Part shown: in pieces, positions 16,245-24,477 of the stretch
How positions within the stretch are numbered: position 1 is the first letter of the stretch
How the letters are laid out: the number at the start of each line of letters is the position of its first letter
Source of the DNA: Pseudomaricurvus sp965662505
GTDB lineage: Bacteria > Pseudomonadota > Gammaproteobacteria > Pseudomonadales > Cellvibrionaceae
Reading direction: 5' to 3'
DNA length: 48,875 nucleotides
Assembly: GCF_965662505.1 (NCBI RefSeq)
Contig: NZ_CBFIHX010000010.1
Location: 1 to 48,875 of the forward strand
Position numbers and translations under genes: made by a program
The notes under the pieces: generated by a model
Seen by the model: only the letters and a program-made list of their open reading frames with translations
What the model was told of the DNA's origin: nothing
Database searches by the model: none

Positions 16245-17582
16245 TTATCCTTTGGCGACCTCATTGATACTGTCACCGAGGGCACTGACCAGAGTGTCGA
16301 CTTCTTCTGGGCTGGAGATAAACGGCATGCCCAGTTGGATGGTGTCACCGCCGTAACGTACGTAATAACCCTTGTCCCACATTCTCATGGCAATTTGGAA
16401 AGGACGCAGCAAAGGTTCGCCTGGAACAGCCTCGATGGTGAGGCCGGCTGCCACACCGCAGTTGCGGATGTCAGTAATCAGCGGAGTGCCTTTGAGTTGA
16501 TGCACGCGGTCTTCAAGAATCGTAGCCAGTTCAGCGGAGCGCTCAATCAGCTTCTCGTCTTCAAGAATATCCAGTGCCGCCAGCCCGGCAGCACAGGCGA
16601 CCGGATGGGCGGAGTAGGTGTATCCGTGTGGCAGTTCAACGGCGTAATCCGGGCCGCCTTGCTCCATAAAGGTGTCGTAGATTTCTTGCTTGGCGATCAC
16701 TGCGCCCATCGGCACGGCACCATTGGTGAGCTGCTTGGCGGTATTGATGATGTCCGGTGTGACACCAAATGCCTCGGCACCGGTTTTGGCACCCATACGG
16801 CCAAACGCGGTAATCACTTCATCAAAAATCAGCAGAATATTGTTCTGATCGCAAATCTCACGCAACCGCTTCAGGTAGCCTTTGGGGGGAGGCAGTACGC
16901 CGGCAGAACCGGCCATTGGCTCCACAATCACCGCAGCGATGTTGGAGGCGTCGTGCAGGGCAATCAGTTCCAGCAGCTCATTGGCTTGTTCGGCGCCTTC
17001 TTCTGGCATGCCTTTAACAAACTTGTTCTGCGGCAAAATTGTGTGCGGCAGATGGTCGGCATCCACAGCGTTGCCGAACAGAGCGCGGTTGCCGCCGATG
17101 CCACCGACGCTAATACCGCCGAAGTTCACACCGTGATAGCCCTTGGAGCGACCAATCAGCTTGGTTTTGGTGGGCAGGCCTTTTTTGCGCCAGTAGGCGC
17201 GGGCGATTTTCAGCGAGGTTTCGGCAGATTCGGATCCGGAACCGGTAAAAAACACACGGTTTAGGCCCGCAGGCATGAAATCGGTGATGCGGTTGGCCAG
17301 CTCAAAGGCTTTGGTGTGGCTGAATTGGAACGCCGGGGCGTAATCCAGTGTGGTCAGCTGCTTGCTGACGGCTTCCGCAATTTCAGGGCGACAGTGACCG
17401 GCACCACAGGTCCACAGACCGGACAGACCATCAAATATCTGGCGGCCATCAGCACTGGTGTAATAACAGCCTTGTGCACCAGTAATAATGCGTGGATCTT
17501 TCTTGAACTGGCGATTGCCGCTGAAGGCAATCCAGTGTGAGTCCAGCTGTTCTGGGCTCAAACCTGCAAACTTGTCGCTCAT
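16245..17582 (-). CDS. bauA: Beta-alanine--pyruvate (omega-amino acid) aminotransferase
   Basis: A 445-residue class III PLP aminotransferase that moves the amino group of beta-alanine to pyruvate, giving malonate semialdehyde and alanine. The N-terminus (QLDSHWIAFSGNRQFKKDPR) and DGLSGLWTCGAGHCRPEI are typical of this subfamily. PLP-site residues: GSGSESAETSLK (114-125), FDEVITAFGRMG with Asp254, and Lys283 in NTAKQLTNGAVPMG. The first gene of a two-gene operon with mmsA, divergent from a LysR regulator; the same set forms the bau beta-alanine utilisation cluster in Pseudomonas aeruginosa. Other omega-amines are possible substrates. Confidence 0.9.
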   Translation of the reverse strand: MSDKFAGLSPEQLDSHWIAFSGNRQFKKDPRIITGAQGCYYTSADGRQIFDGLSGLWTCGAGHCRPEIAEAVSKQLTTLDYAPAFQFSHTKAFELANRITDFMPAGLNRVFFTGSGSESAETSLKIARAYWRKKGLPTKTKLIGRSKGYHGVNFGGISVGGIGGNRALFGNAVDADHLPHTILPQNKFVKGMPEEGAEQANELLELIALHDASNIAAVIVEPMAGSAGVLPPPKGYLKRLREICDQNNILLIFDEVITAFGRMGAKTGAEAFGVTPDIINTAKQLTNGAVPMGAVIAKQEIYDTFMEQGGPDYAVELPHGYTYSAHPVACAAGLAALDILEDEKLIERSAELATILEDRVHQLKGTPLITDIRNCGVAAGLTIEAVPGEPLLRPFQIAMRMWDKGYYVRYGGDTIQLGMPFISSPEEVDTLVSALGDSINEVAKG

Positions 17583-17685
17583 GATGGTATCTCCGGATGA
17601 GGATCGAATCAGTGTGATTTAACTCAATTTGGAGGGAGTCTAGTAGAGATATTAAGTTTCATAAATTGCATATTATCTATCTTTA

Positions 17686-17703
17686 GTTTCATCATTGTGA
17701 AAC
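17686..17703. promoter_or_regulatory. Palindromic operator between bauA and the LysR gene
   Basis: GTTTCA-TCATTG-TGAAAC is a perfect 6-bp inverted repeat in the 185-base divergent region. The left half, AGTTTCAT, recurs in direct orientation at 17655-17662, 30 bases away (about three helix turns). This two-site arrangement suits a LysR-type activator tetramer. Confidence 0.6.
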
Positions 17704-17767
17704 ATTATGAGGTGGCGTAAAGTACCTTTTCTAACCGACTGGGTGTATCACTGACAGGAATCGCGCT

Positions 17768-18700
17768 ATGGGGCGTAAACAAACGGCTTTACTAGGGCAA
17801 TTGAGCGACATTGACCTGCGTTTGCTACGGGTGTTCCGGGCTGTGGCAGAGGCGGGGGGCTTTTCCGCTGCTGAGCTGGAGCTGAATGTCGGGCGTTCCA
17901 CTATCAGCCGTCATATTAAGGATTTGGAGGTTCGTCTCGGCGTGAGCTTATGCCGCCGTGGACGGGGCGGTTTTGCCCTGACGGATGAAGGCCGGCAAAT
18001 CTATCAGGCAACTTTGCGTCTGCTGGGATCTCTGGATGCCTTCCGGGGGGAGGTGGCGGACGTACACAAGCGCATGACAGGGCATATCTCCATCGCGCTG
18101 TTTGATAAGACGGCTACCAATCCGGATGCCCATATTGACGATGCCTTGCGGCGTTTTGATGAACTGGCTCCAGAAGTGAGTCTGGACATCCATATCGAGC
18201 CTATTAACGAGATCGAACGGGGGGTGATGGAAGGGCATTTTAATCTGGGGGTGATTCCTGCTCACCGGAGTTCACCCAGTTTGGCTTATCAGCACCTGTT
18301 CTACGAGCAAATGTATTTGTACTGCGGCTACCGCCATCCGCTGTTTGATCTTCCGGAAATCAACCTTACGGACGACGATATCCGCAATTCCAAATACGCA
18401 GGGTTGGGTCATCACTCACCGAATATGGAGGTGGGAAATCGTTTGGGATTGCAGCGTGATGTGACTGTGAACGATCAGGAAGCAATCGTTCATTGTCTAC
18501 AGTCTGGTCGATACATCGGCTATTTGCCGGACCATTATGCGGATACTTTCCTGAGGCAGGGCAGTATTCGGGCCATCGGGGCAGAGAAGTACCAGTACCG
18601 CTGTGACTTTGTGGCCATTCACAGGCTTTCTCCCAAGCCTTCCAGAATTGTCGCCACCATGCTGGAGTGCCTGCTGGAGGCTCACGGCCAGTCTGTTTGA
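17768..18700 (+). CDS. LysR family transcriptional regulator (BauR-like)
   Basis: A 310-residue LysR-type regulator. The N-terminal winged helix-turn-helix is seen in LRLLRVFRAVAEAGGFSAAE, LNVGRSTISRHIKDLEVRLG and LCRRGRGGFALTDEGRQIY; the rest is the periplasmic-binding-like effector domain. The GRSTISRHI recognition helix replaces the more common QPAVSRQI. It is transcribed away from bauA-mmsA, whose regulator it probably is, with beta-alanine or a product as inducer; this is inferred from position and from the Pseudomonas bau cluster. ATG at 17768 with weak Shine-Dalgarno (CAGGAATCGCGCT). Confidence 0.85.
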   Translation: MGRKQTALLGQLSDIDLRLLRVFRAVAEAGGFSAAELELNVGRSTISRHIKDLEVRLGVSLCRRGRGGFALTDEGRQIYQATLRLLGSLDAFRGEVADVHKRMTGHISIALFDKTATNPDAHIDDALRRFDELAPEVSLDIHIEPINEIERGVMEGHFNLGVIPAHRSSPSLAYQHLFYEQMYLYCGYRHPLFDLPEINLTDDDIRNSKYAGLGHHSPNMEVGNRLGLQRDVTVNDQEAIVHCLQSGRYIGYLPDHYADTFLRQGSIRAIGAEKYQYRCDFVAIHRLSPKPSRIVATMLECLLEAHGQSV

Positions 18701-18884
18701 TTCGTATTTCCTGTTTCTTCATGTTCTTGTGCGACTGCTCAGCTGTTTTTGTCTTCGAAATCATCTAAAAACTAGCCTTTTAGGGCGATTCATTCTTAAA
18801 AAACTGCGGTTAGGTATGGCTTTGAAGAGGTAAAACCTTCAAGGCTGTCATAAGCTTGAAATAAAAGAAGTTAGGAGTTATCTC

Positions 18885-18941
18885 ATGCCATTTCCTTTCA
18901 AGTTTATCAGTTCATTGCAGCGTAAGAGTCGCAGGGTATGA
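18885..18941 (+). CDS. 18-codon leader ORF overlapping the aromatic amino acid hydroxylase
   Basis: An ATG at 18885 preceded by a strong Shine-Dalgarno (TTAGGAGTT, 6-7 bases spacing) opens a reading frame MPFPFKFISSLQRKSRRV that stops at TGA 18939-18941. The stop overlaps the hydroxylase ATG as ATGA. Residues 3, 5 and 7 are Phe and the end is basic. The hydroxylase itself has only a weak ribosome site, so its translation may depend on this ORF. An imperfect hairpin (TTGAAGAGG 18822-18830 / CCTTCAA 18836-18842) lies just upstream. Alternatively it is the original N-terminus separated by a frameshift, or chance. Confidence 0.55.
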   Translation: MPFPFKFISSLQRKSRRV

Positions 18942-20842
18942 CTCTTCGGGAGCAAGAGAAGCAGCAACAACAAAAGCAGAGACAGATTGTACAAAACAGC
19001 GAACAGCGAAAACCTTCTTCGCAAGAGAGCCTGAAACCTCAGGACGATCTAAAACAACAACACGATATTATTGCCAGTCTGCCACCGCATCTGCGTCCTT
19101 TTGCTGCCCTGCAGTACTACGAACGGTACACGCCACGAGATCAGGCAGTGTGGCGATTTTTACTGCATCAACTGCGGGAAAATCTGACGCGTTCTGCAGA
19201 ATCGACCTACCTCGAAGGCCTGGAAAAAACCGGCATTAATCCGGACTATATCCCTCGTATTGAAGAAATGAACGCCTGCCTGAATAAGCTGGGTTGGCGA
19301 GCGGTGGTTGTTGATGGTTTTGTGCCTCCCGCCATTTTTATGGAGTTTCAAGCTCATCGTGTGCTGGCGATTGCAGTGGATATGCGCTCCATTGAGCATA
19401 TGCTGTATACCCCGGCGCCGGACATTGTGCATGAGTCAGCCGGACACGCACCGTTTATTATCGATGTGGATTACGCGGAATTTCTGCAGCGTTTTGGTGA
19501 GCTGGGTATGCGTGCGGTTGCCAGTAAAGGCGACTTAAACGTCTATGAGGCGATTCGTTCACTTTCAATCCTCAAAGAAAACCCCCGTTCCACGTCAACC
19601 CAGATCAATGCTTCTGAGCGGGCACTTCAAGAGGCGATTGACGCGAACTATCCGCCTTCGGAAGCCGCACTCTTGTCACGCCTTCATTGGTGGACCGTTG
19701 AGTATGGGTTGGTGGGGGCTCCGGATGATTACCGTATTTTTGGTGCAGGTTTGTTGTCATCACTGGGCGAAAGCATGAACTGCCTGGATGATGATAAGGT
19801 CACCAAATTGCCTCTGACGGTGGATGCTGTAAACATCGAGTACGACATTACCCGTGAGCAACCGCAGCTGTTTGTGACTCGCAACTGCCGGCATTTAAGT
19901 CAGGTTCTGGAAGAGTTTGGACGGCAGATGTGCGTTAACCAGGGCGGGGCAGATTCTGTATGGCAGGCGATAGACGCGCAGACCATTAATACTGCGGTTA
20001 CCAACGCCGGTGTCGAAATCAGTGGTTTGTTTACGGAAGTGCTGACGGATGCGGTGGGCAATATTACCTATCTCAAAACCACCGGACCCACACAATTGGC
20101 GTATCAGCAAACAGAATTGCCCGGACACGGTACGCAAGCACATGAAGCGGGTTTTGGCTGTCCGATTGGTCGGCTGCAAACTATGGAGCGGTGTTTGTCA
20201 TCCTACACCGTGGATGAGTTAAAGCAGCATGGGATCAGCCAAGACTCTTGGGTTCAGCTGGATTTTCTCTCTGGGGTGCGGGTGAGTGGGCGTTTAACCC
20301 AGCTTCTGCGCAGGGATCAGAAAAATCTGGTGTTTACCTTTGAGGAGTGCACGGTCACCGGTATTGATGGCGAAGTTTTATTTGATCCCTCATGGGGTGT
20401 GTTTGATATGGCCGTGGGAGCAGAGGTGGTATCTGTTTATGGCGGCTCTGCAGACAAGGATACGTTCCCGATGTTTCATTCCGCATCAGCATTGCAGGGG
20501 ACGGCAGATGCAGATCCGGAACCAGGTTCCTATTACGAAGGATTGCAGCGGTTGTTTTCTTTTTATGAAAATATTCGGAATTTTCGCGAGGCTTTTCCGG
20601 TTGATGGCGGTCGGCAGCGGGTAGAAGAGTGGATTCTGAGGCTGCAGTCCTGCGATCGGGGTGAATGGTTAATGGTATTTGAAGTACTGGAATTGGCTCT
20701 GATGTATGAGGTGGACGATGAGCTGTGTCAGGTGCTCATCGACCGTTTGGTGCAAATGGAATGTCAGGGATGTGACAATCAGAAACGTCTGATTCAGTAC
20801 GGTTTAAAACGGCTGCGCACTCAATTTTCGGATTCGGCGTAA
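18938..20842 (+). CDS. Aromatic amino acid hydroxylase, long bacterial form (phenylalanine 4-monooxygenase family)
   Basis: A 634-residue pterin-dependent hydroxylase. The iron site is visible: His165 and His170 in PDIVHESAGHAPF and Glu255 in WWTVEYGLVG. The catalytic domain spans about residues 45-330. It resembles the long two-part bacterial forms (Bacillus/Chlamydia-like, HESAGHAP) rather than the 260-residue Pseudomonas PhhA; the C-terminal 300 residues are family-specific and of unknown function. The first 40 residues are Gln/Lys-rich and probably disordered. Which ring amino acid it uses (Phe, Tyr or Trp) cannot be told. Translation may be coupled to the 18-codon ORF. Its 3' end overlaps that of avtA by 22 bases, head-on. 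No pterin dehydratase gene is seen nearby. Confidence 0.87.
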   Translation: MTLREQEKQQQQKQRQIVQNSEQRKPSSQESLKPQDDLKQQHDIIASLPPHLRPFAALQYYERYTPRDQAVWRFLLHQLRENLTRSAESTYLEGLEKTGINPDYIPRIEEMNACLNKLGWRAVVVDGFVPPAIFMEFQAHRVLAIAVDMRSIEHMLYTPAPDIVHESAGHAPFIIDVDYAEFLQRFGELGMRAVASKGDLNVYEAIRSLSILKENPRSTSTQINASERALQEAIDANYPPSEAALLSRLHWWTVEYGLVGAPDDYRIFGAGLLSSLGESMNCLDDDKVTKLPLTVDAVNIEYDITREQPQLFVTRNCRHLSQVLEEFGRQMCVNQGGADSVWQAIDAQTINTAVTNAGVEISGLFTEVLTDAVGNITYLKTTGPTQLAYQQTELPGHGTQAHEAGFGCPIGRLQTMERCLSSYTVDELKQHGISQDSWVQLDFLSGVRVSGRLTQLLRRDQKNLVFTFEECTVTGIDGEVLFDPSWGVFDMAVGAEVVSVYGGSADKDTFPMFHSASALQGTADADPEPGSYYEGLQRLFSFYENIRNFREAFPVDGGRQRVEEWILRLQSCDRGEWLMVFEVLELALMYEVDDELCQVLIDRLVQMECQGCDNQKRLIQYGLKRLRTQFSDSA

Positions 20843-22083
20843 GCTTTGCGTACTTCCTCTGCAATGATATTAACCCCTTGTTTTACGATTGTACCGCCTT
20901 GAGCGTAAGACACGCGGATGCATTCGTGTTTGTGTCTCCAGTCGTCATCAATACCGATAAAGAAGTTGTGGCCTGGCACGACCAGGACCCCGCGTTTCTT
21001 CAGGCGTTCATAGAGCTCCTGGCTGCTGATCGGCAAACCATCGAACCACAGCCACAGGAAGATAGCGCCTTCGGGCTTGTGTATGTGGTAGGGCAGATCG
21101 CCGAGCGATTCCTGAAACCATTGCACGGTTTGTTGTGATCCTTCACGGTAGAAGGGCGCCACGTGGTTTTGCGACAGGGTAAGAATCTCTCCGGTACGAA
21201 ACAGCTCTTTGGCCAGTGCGGGGCCCAGCGTTCCGCAAGCCAGGTTCACAATGGTATTGGCATTGGTATAGGCGTGAATGATTTCTTCGTTGGCAATTAC
21301 GATACCTGTGCGGACGCCGGGAAGTCCAAGTTTCGACAGACTCAGTGCCAGAATCGTGTTTTCGTTCCAGTGGGGTTTGGCCTCGGTGAAAATAATACCC
21401 GGGAAGGGAACGCCATAGGCTCCATCGATAATAAATGGAATGTCGTGGGCTATCGCAATCTCGTCCAGATGTGCAATTTCTTCATCGGTGAGCACATTGC
21501 CAGTAGGGTTGGTGGGGCGAGACACGCACAGAGCCGCCGTGGTTTCATCCGGTTGCAGTTGAGAAAAGTCCACGTGATATTTGAACAGATGGTCGTCCAG
21601 CAGTTCGATACTGGGGCGAGTCGCACTGAAAAAGTTGTCGCTCAGGCCGACATCGCCATAGCCCAGATATTCCGGAGCCAGCGGCAAGTGAATTGAGCGC
21701 TGGCTACCATCAGCCATAGTCCCCGCAAACATATTGTAAAGGACGAAGAAGGCGGATTGGCTGCCATTGGAGACGGCAATGTTATTGGCGGTGATTGACC
21801 AGCCAAATTGCTTGTTCAGAAATGCGGCCAGTTGCTCCAGAAATTCCCGATCACCCTGTGGTGACTGATAGATGCCAAACAGACTGTGCCGCTGTTGAGG
21901 GTCGGCCATAATACTTTCCAGCCGCTGCTGAAAAATCGATTCGACTTCTGGTAGCCGACCGGGATTGCCGCCTCCCATAAAAATCATGTCGGGGTTCTCA
22001 TTCAGAGCGGATCCCAGATCGTCCATCAATTCGACGATGCCTGAGTTTCCCGCGAACTTTTGTCCGAATGCTGACAGTTTCAT
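20821..22083 (-). CDS. avtA: Valine--pyruvate aminotransferase
   Basis: A 420-residue fold-type I PLP aminotransferase of the AvtA type, which makes valine and pyruvate from 2-oxoisovalerate and alanine (reversible). Diagnostic N-terminus: MKLSAFGQKFAGNSGIVELM followed by IFMGGGNPGRLPEVE. Other landmarks: CVSRPTNPTGNVLTDEE, DGAYGVPFPGIIF and the PLP lysine in LALSLSKLGLPGVRTGI. Length as in E. coli (417 aa). It starts 150 bases from yafV, in the opposite direction; a small palindrome TCACATGTGA (22190-22199) lies in that gap. Convergent with the hydroxylase gene, overlapping it by 22 bases with no terminator between them. Confidence 0.93.
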   Translation of the reverse strand: MKLSAFGQKFAGNSGIVELMDDLGSALNENPDMIFMGGGNPGRLPEVESIFQQRLESIMADPQQRHSLFGIYQSPQGDREFLEQLAAFLNKQFGWSITANNIAVSNGSQSAFFVLYNMFAGTMADGSQRSIHLPLAPEYLGYGDVGLSDNFFSATRPSIELLDDHLFKYHVDFSQLQPDETTAALCVSRPTNPTGNVLTDEEIAHLDEIAIAHDIPFIIDGAYGVPFPGIIFTEAKPHWNENTILALSLSKLGLPGVRTGIVIANEEIIHAYTNANTIVNLACGTLGPALAKELFRTGEILTLSQNHVAPFYREGSQQTVQWFQESLGDLPYHIHKPEGAIFLWLWFDGLPISSQELYERLKKRGVLVVPGHNFFIGIDDDWRHKHECIRVSYAQGGTIVKQGVNIIAEEVRKAYAESEN

Positions 22084-22233
22084 GACTTTTACCCCTAAAG
22101 CTCGAAGCCCCTATTGTAACACGATGGGCCATCACGCCAGTAAATTGTGCGCGATTTGCCCTTTTGCGGCCCAACGGATTAGTCTACTCTCACATGTGAA
22201 ATACACCCTGTTTTCCAGAGAGGATTACACGTT

Positions 22234-23019
22234 ATGCCTCAGCAAGATCTGCGTGTCAGTGTGGTGCAGCACTCACTGGCGTGGCAAGACCCGGAAGCTA
22301 ACCGCTCCCGTTTTGGCGAGATGATTCTGAATGACACCAAAGATTCCGATCTGGTGGTGTTGCCAGAGATGTTTACCGCAGGCTTTAGCATGGATTCCAA
22401 GAAGGTCGCGGAGCCGGCAAAGGGCGATACTCTGGTTTGGATGGAAGAGATGGCGCGGACTACGGGTGCCGTGATCACCGGCAGCTATGCCGTCGCTGAC
22501 GAAGAGGGTGGTTTGCCCTATAACCGCCTGGTGTGGATGCGCCCAGACGGTAGCTATGAAACCTACAATAAACGCCATTTGTTTCGCATGGCGGGAGAAG
22601 ATAGCCGCTATCAGGCGGGCGGTGAGCGCATCATCACCGAGCTCAAAGGGTGGCGTGTGTGCCCGCTGATTTGTTACGACCTGCGTTTTCCGGTCTGGTG
22701 TCGCAATCGCAACGATTATGATCTGTTGGTGTTTGTGGCTAATTGGCCGGCTGCGCGTGCTTTTCCGTGGACGCAATTGTTAAAAGCCCGTGCCATTGAA
22801 AATCTGGCCTGTGTTGTGGGTGTCAACCGGGTGGGTGAGGATGGTAATGGCCACGCTTATTCCGGCGACAGTATTGTGCTGGATGCGAAAGGCAAGGCGC
22901 TGGTGGTGCCTGGTTCCGACCGGGGGGTGTTCAGTGCAACCTTGTCTGCCGATGAGTTGAACGCTTTCAGAGAGAAGTTTCCGGCGCATCTGGATGCGGA
23001 CGACTTTGAGTTGTTGTGA
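22234..23019 (+). CDS. yafV: Omega-amidase YafV (nitrilase superfamily)
   Basis: A 261-residue carbon-nitrogen hydrolase. The Glu-Lys-Cys triad is Glu45 (VVLPEMFTAGF), Lys113 (YNKRHLF) and Cys147 (PLICYDLRFPVW). The sequence and length fit the YafV/omega-amidase group, which deamidates 2-oxoglutaramate and 2-oxosuccinamate left after glutamine or asparagine transamination. A good Shine-Dalgarno (GAGAGGA) precedes the ATG. It is divergent from avtA and near two more transaminases, which fits removal of keto-acid amides, though no direct partnership can be shown. Confidence 0.9.
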   Translation: MPQQDLRVSVVQHSLAWQDPEANRSRFGEMILNDTKDSDLVVLPEMFTAGFSMDSKKVAEPAKGDTLVWMEEMARTTGAVITGSYAVADEEGGLPYNRLVWMRPDGSYETYNKRHLFRMAGEDSRYQAGGERIITELKGWRVCPLICYDLRFPVWCRNRNDYDLLVFVANWPAARAFPWTQLLKARAIENLACVVGVNRVGEDGNGHAYSGDSIVLDAKGKALVVPGSDRGVFSATLSADELNAFREKFPAHLDADDFELL

Positions 23020-23097
23020 GCTTATGAGCCTGCAAGAGGGTGAAGATAGGTAGATTCCCTTAGGGTATCGAGTACAATACGCGCGCTTGAATGGTCT

Positions 23098-23160
23098 TTG
23101 AGCTTTACCGTTGGAATGGCGTTTGAGCCTTACCGTCGAAATAGCTTACCGTCGAAATAG
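23098..23160. repeat. Short tandem repeats upstream of the class V aminotransferase
   Basis: CTTACCGTCGAAATAG occurs twice back to back (23129-23144, 23145-23160). A diverged copy with its left flank (TTTGAGCTTTACCGTTGGAATGG from 23098) precedes it, so the flank TTTGAG-C-TTACCGT is itself repeated. A TACAAT -10-like hexamer lies upstream at 23073-23078, so the repeats would be in the 5' untranslated region. Confidence 0.88.
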
Positions 23161-23187
23161 ATAGAAACAGAGATAGAGAGAACTACC

Positions 23188-24312
23188 ATGTCTGGATTAC
23201 TGCCTGATATCGACCCTGAAGGGTTGCTGGAATATTCCGTTGTATTTACTGATCGCTCCCTGAATCATATGTCGCAGGCTTTTCAGCAAGTGATGCGTGA
23301 TATCTCGGGCACCTTAAAAAGCGTCTATAACGCGGAAGCGGTTGCAGTGGTTCCCGGTGGCGGAACTTACGGAATGGAAGCGGTCGCAAGGCAGTTTGCA
23401 ACTAATCAGAAGTGTCTGGTAATCCGCAATGGCTGGTTCAGTTTCCGCTGGAGCCAGATTTTGGAGATGGGGCAGATCAGCTCTGATGTTCGGGTGTTAA
23501 AAGCTGCACCGGTGAGCGACAGTCCGCAGGCTGCTTTTGCACCGGCACCGATTGAAACGGTTGTGCAGACCATTGCCGATGAGAAACCTCAGGTTGTCTT
23601 CGCGCCTCACGTAGAGACGGCATCCGGTATGTTGTTGCCAGATGACTACATCAAAGCCATGGCGGATGCGGTACATGCTGTAGGTGGCTTGTTTGTCCTG
23701 GATTGTATTGCCTCGGGTACCTTGTGGGTTGATATGAAAGCGCTGGGGGTGGATATCTTGATCAGCGCCCCGCAGAAAGGTTGGAGTGCATCCCCTTGCG
23801 CGGGTCTGGTGATGTTGGGCGAAGAAGCCCTGAAGCGTATTGAGTCGACCACCAGCACCAGTTTTGCCTGCGATCTGAAGAAGTGGCTGCAAATCATGCA
23901 GGCCTATGAAAATGGTGGTCATGCTTACCACGCTACTATGCCTACTGATGCGCTGACCAAGTTTCGTGACACCATGAAAGAATCTGAAGCTCTGGGGTTC
24001 GATAACCTCAAGCAGCAACAAATCGAACTCGGTCGCCGTGTGCGCGAACTGCTGTCCGAGAAGGGGTTTAACAGTGTGGCCGCCAAGGGGTTTGCAGCGC
24101 CGGGCGTGGTGGTCAGTTACACTGCTGAAGCCGATATCCACACGGGCAAAGCGTTTCTGGCCCAGGGATTACAGGTCGCCGCAGGTGTGCCTTTGCAGTG
24201 CGATGAGCCTGCGGACTACCAAACTTTCCGTATCGGTCTGTTTGGTCTGGATAAGTTGGGTAACATTGATCGTACGGTCGCCTATCTGGACGAAGCACTG
24301 TCCAAAGTGTAA
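23188..24312 (+). CDS. Class V aminotransferase (alanine/serine--glyoxylate type)
   Basis: A 374-residue PLP enzyme of aminotransferase class V. PLP contacts: PGGGTYGMEAVARQF (56-70), Asp172 in LFVLDCIASGT and the Schiff-base Lys197 in ISAPQKGWSASPCAG. The family includes alanine-, serine- and aspartate-glyoxylate aminotransferases and related lyases; the substrate cannot be fixed from sequence. The repeated GGHAYHATMPTDAL segment is a familiar active-site region of this group. A single-gene unit with its own terminator, ahead of putA. Confidence 0.82.
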   Translation: MSGLLPDIDPEGLLEYSVVFTDRSLNHMSQAFQQVMRDISGTLKSVYNAEAVAVVPGGGTYGMEAVARQFATNQKCLVIRNGWFSFRWSQILEMGQISSDVRVLKAAPVSDSPQAAFAPAPIETVVQTIADEKPQVVFAPHVETASGMLLPDDYIKAMADAVHAVGGLFVLDCIASGTLWVDMKALGVDILISAPQKGWSASPCAGLVMLGEEALKRIESTTSTSFACDLKKWLQIMQAYENGGHAYHATMPTDALTKFRDTMKESEALGFDNLKQQQIELGRRVRELLSEKGFNSVAAKGFAAPGVVVSYTAEADIHTGKAFLAQGLQVAAGVPLQCDEPADYQTFRIGLFGLDKLGNIDRTVAYLDEALSKV

Positions 24313-24348
24313 GCCGGATAAACAACACTAGAAGATGATCTGAGTGCC

Positions 24349-24387
24349 AAAAAGCCTCCTCCTGAGAGATCGGGAGGGGGCTTTTTT
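24349..24387 (+). terminator. Rho-independent terminator
   Basis: AAAAAGCCTCCTCC and GGAGGGGGCTTTTTT form a stem with small mismatches around an 8-10 base loop, followed by T-rich sequence. It lies 36 bases after the class V aminotransferase stop. Confidence 0.85.
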
Positions 24388-24477
24388 CGTTTTTGCGGGT
24401 CTGACCTCTCGATAGCAGGCCTGCGGGAGAAATTGTTAGCTATAGTTCAGCATATGAAGCGGAAAAAAGCAGCTTAT

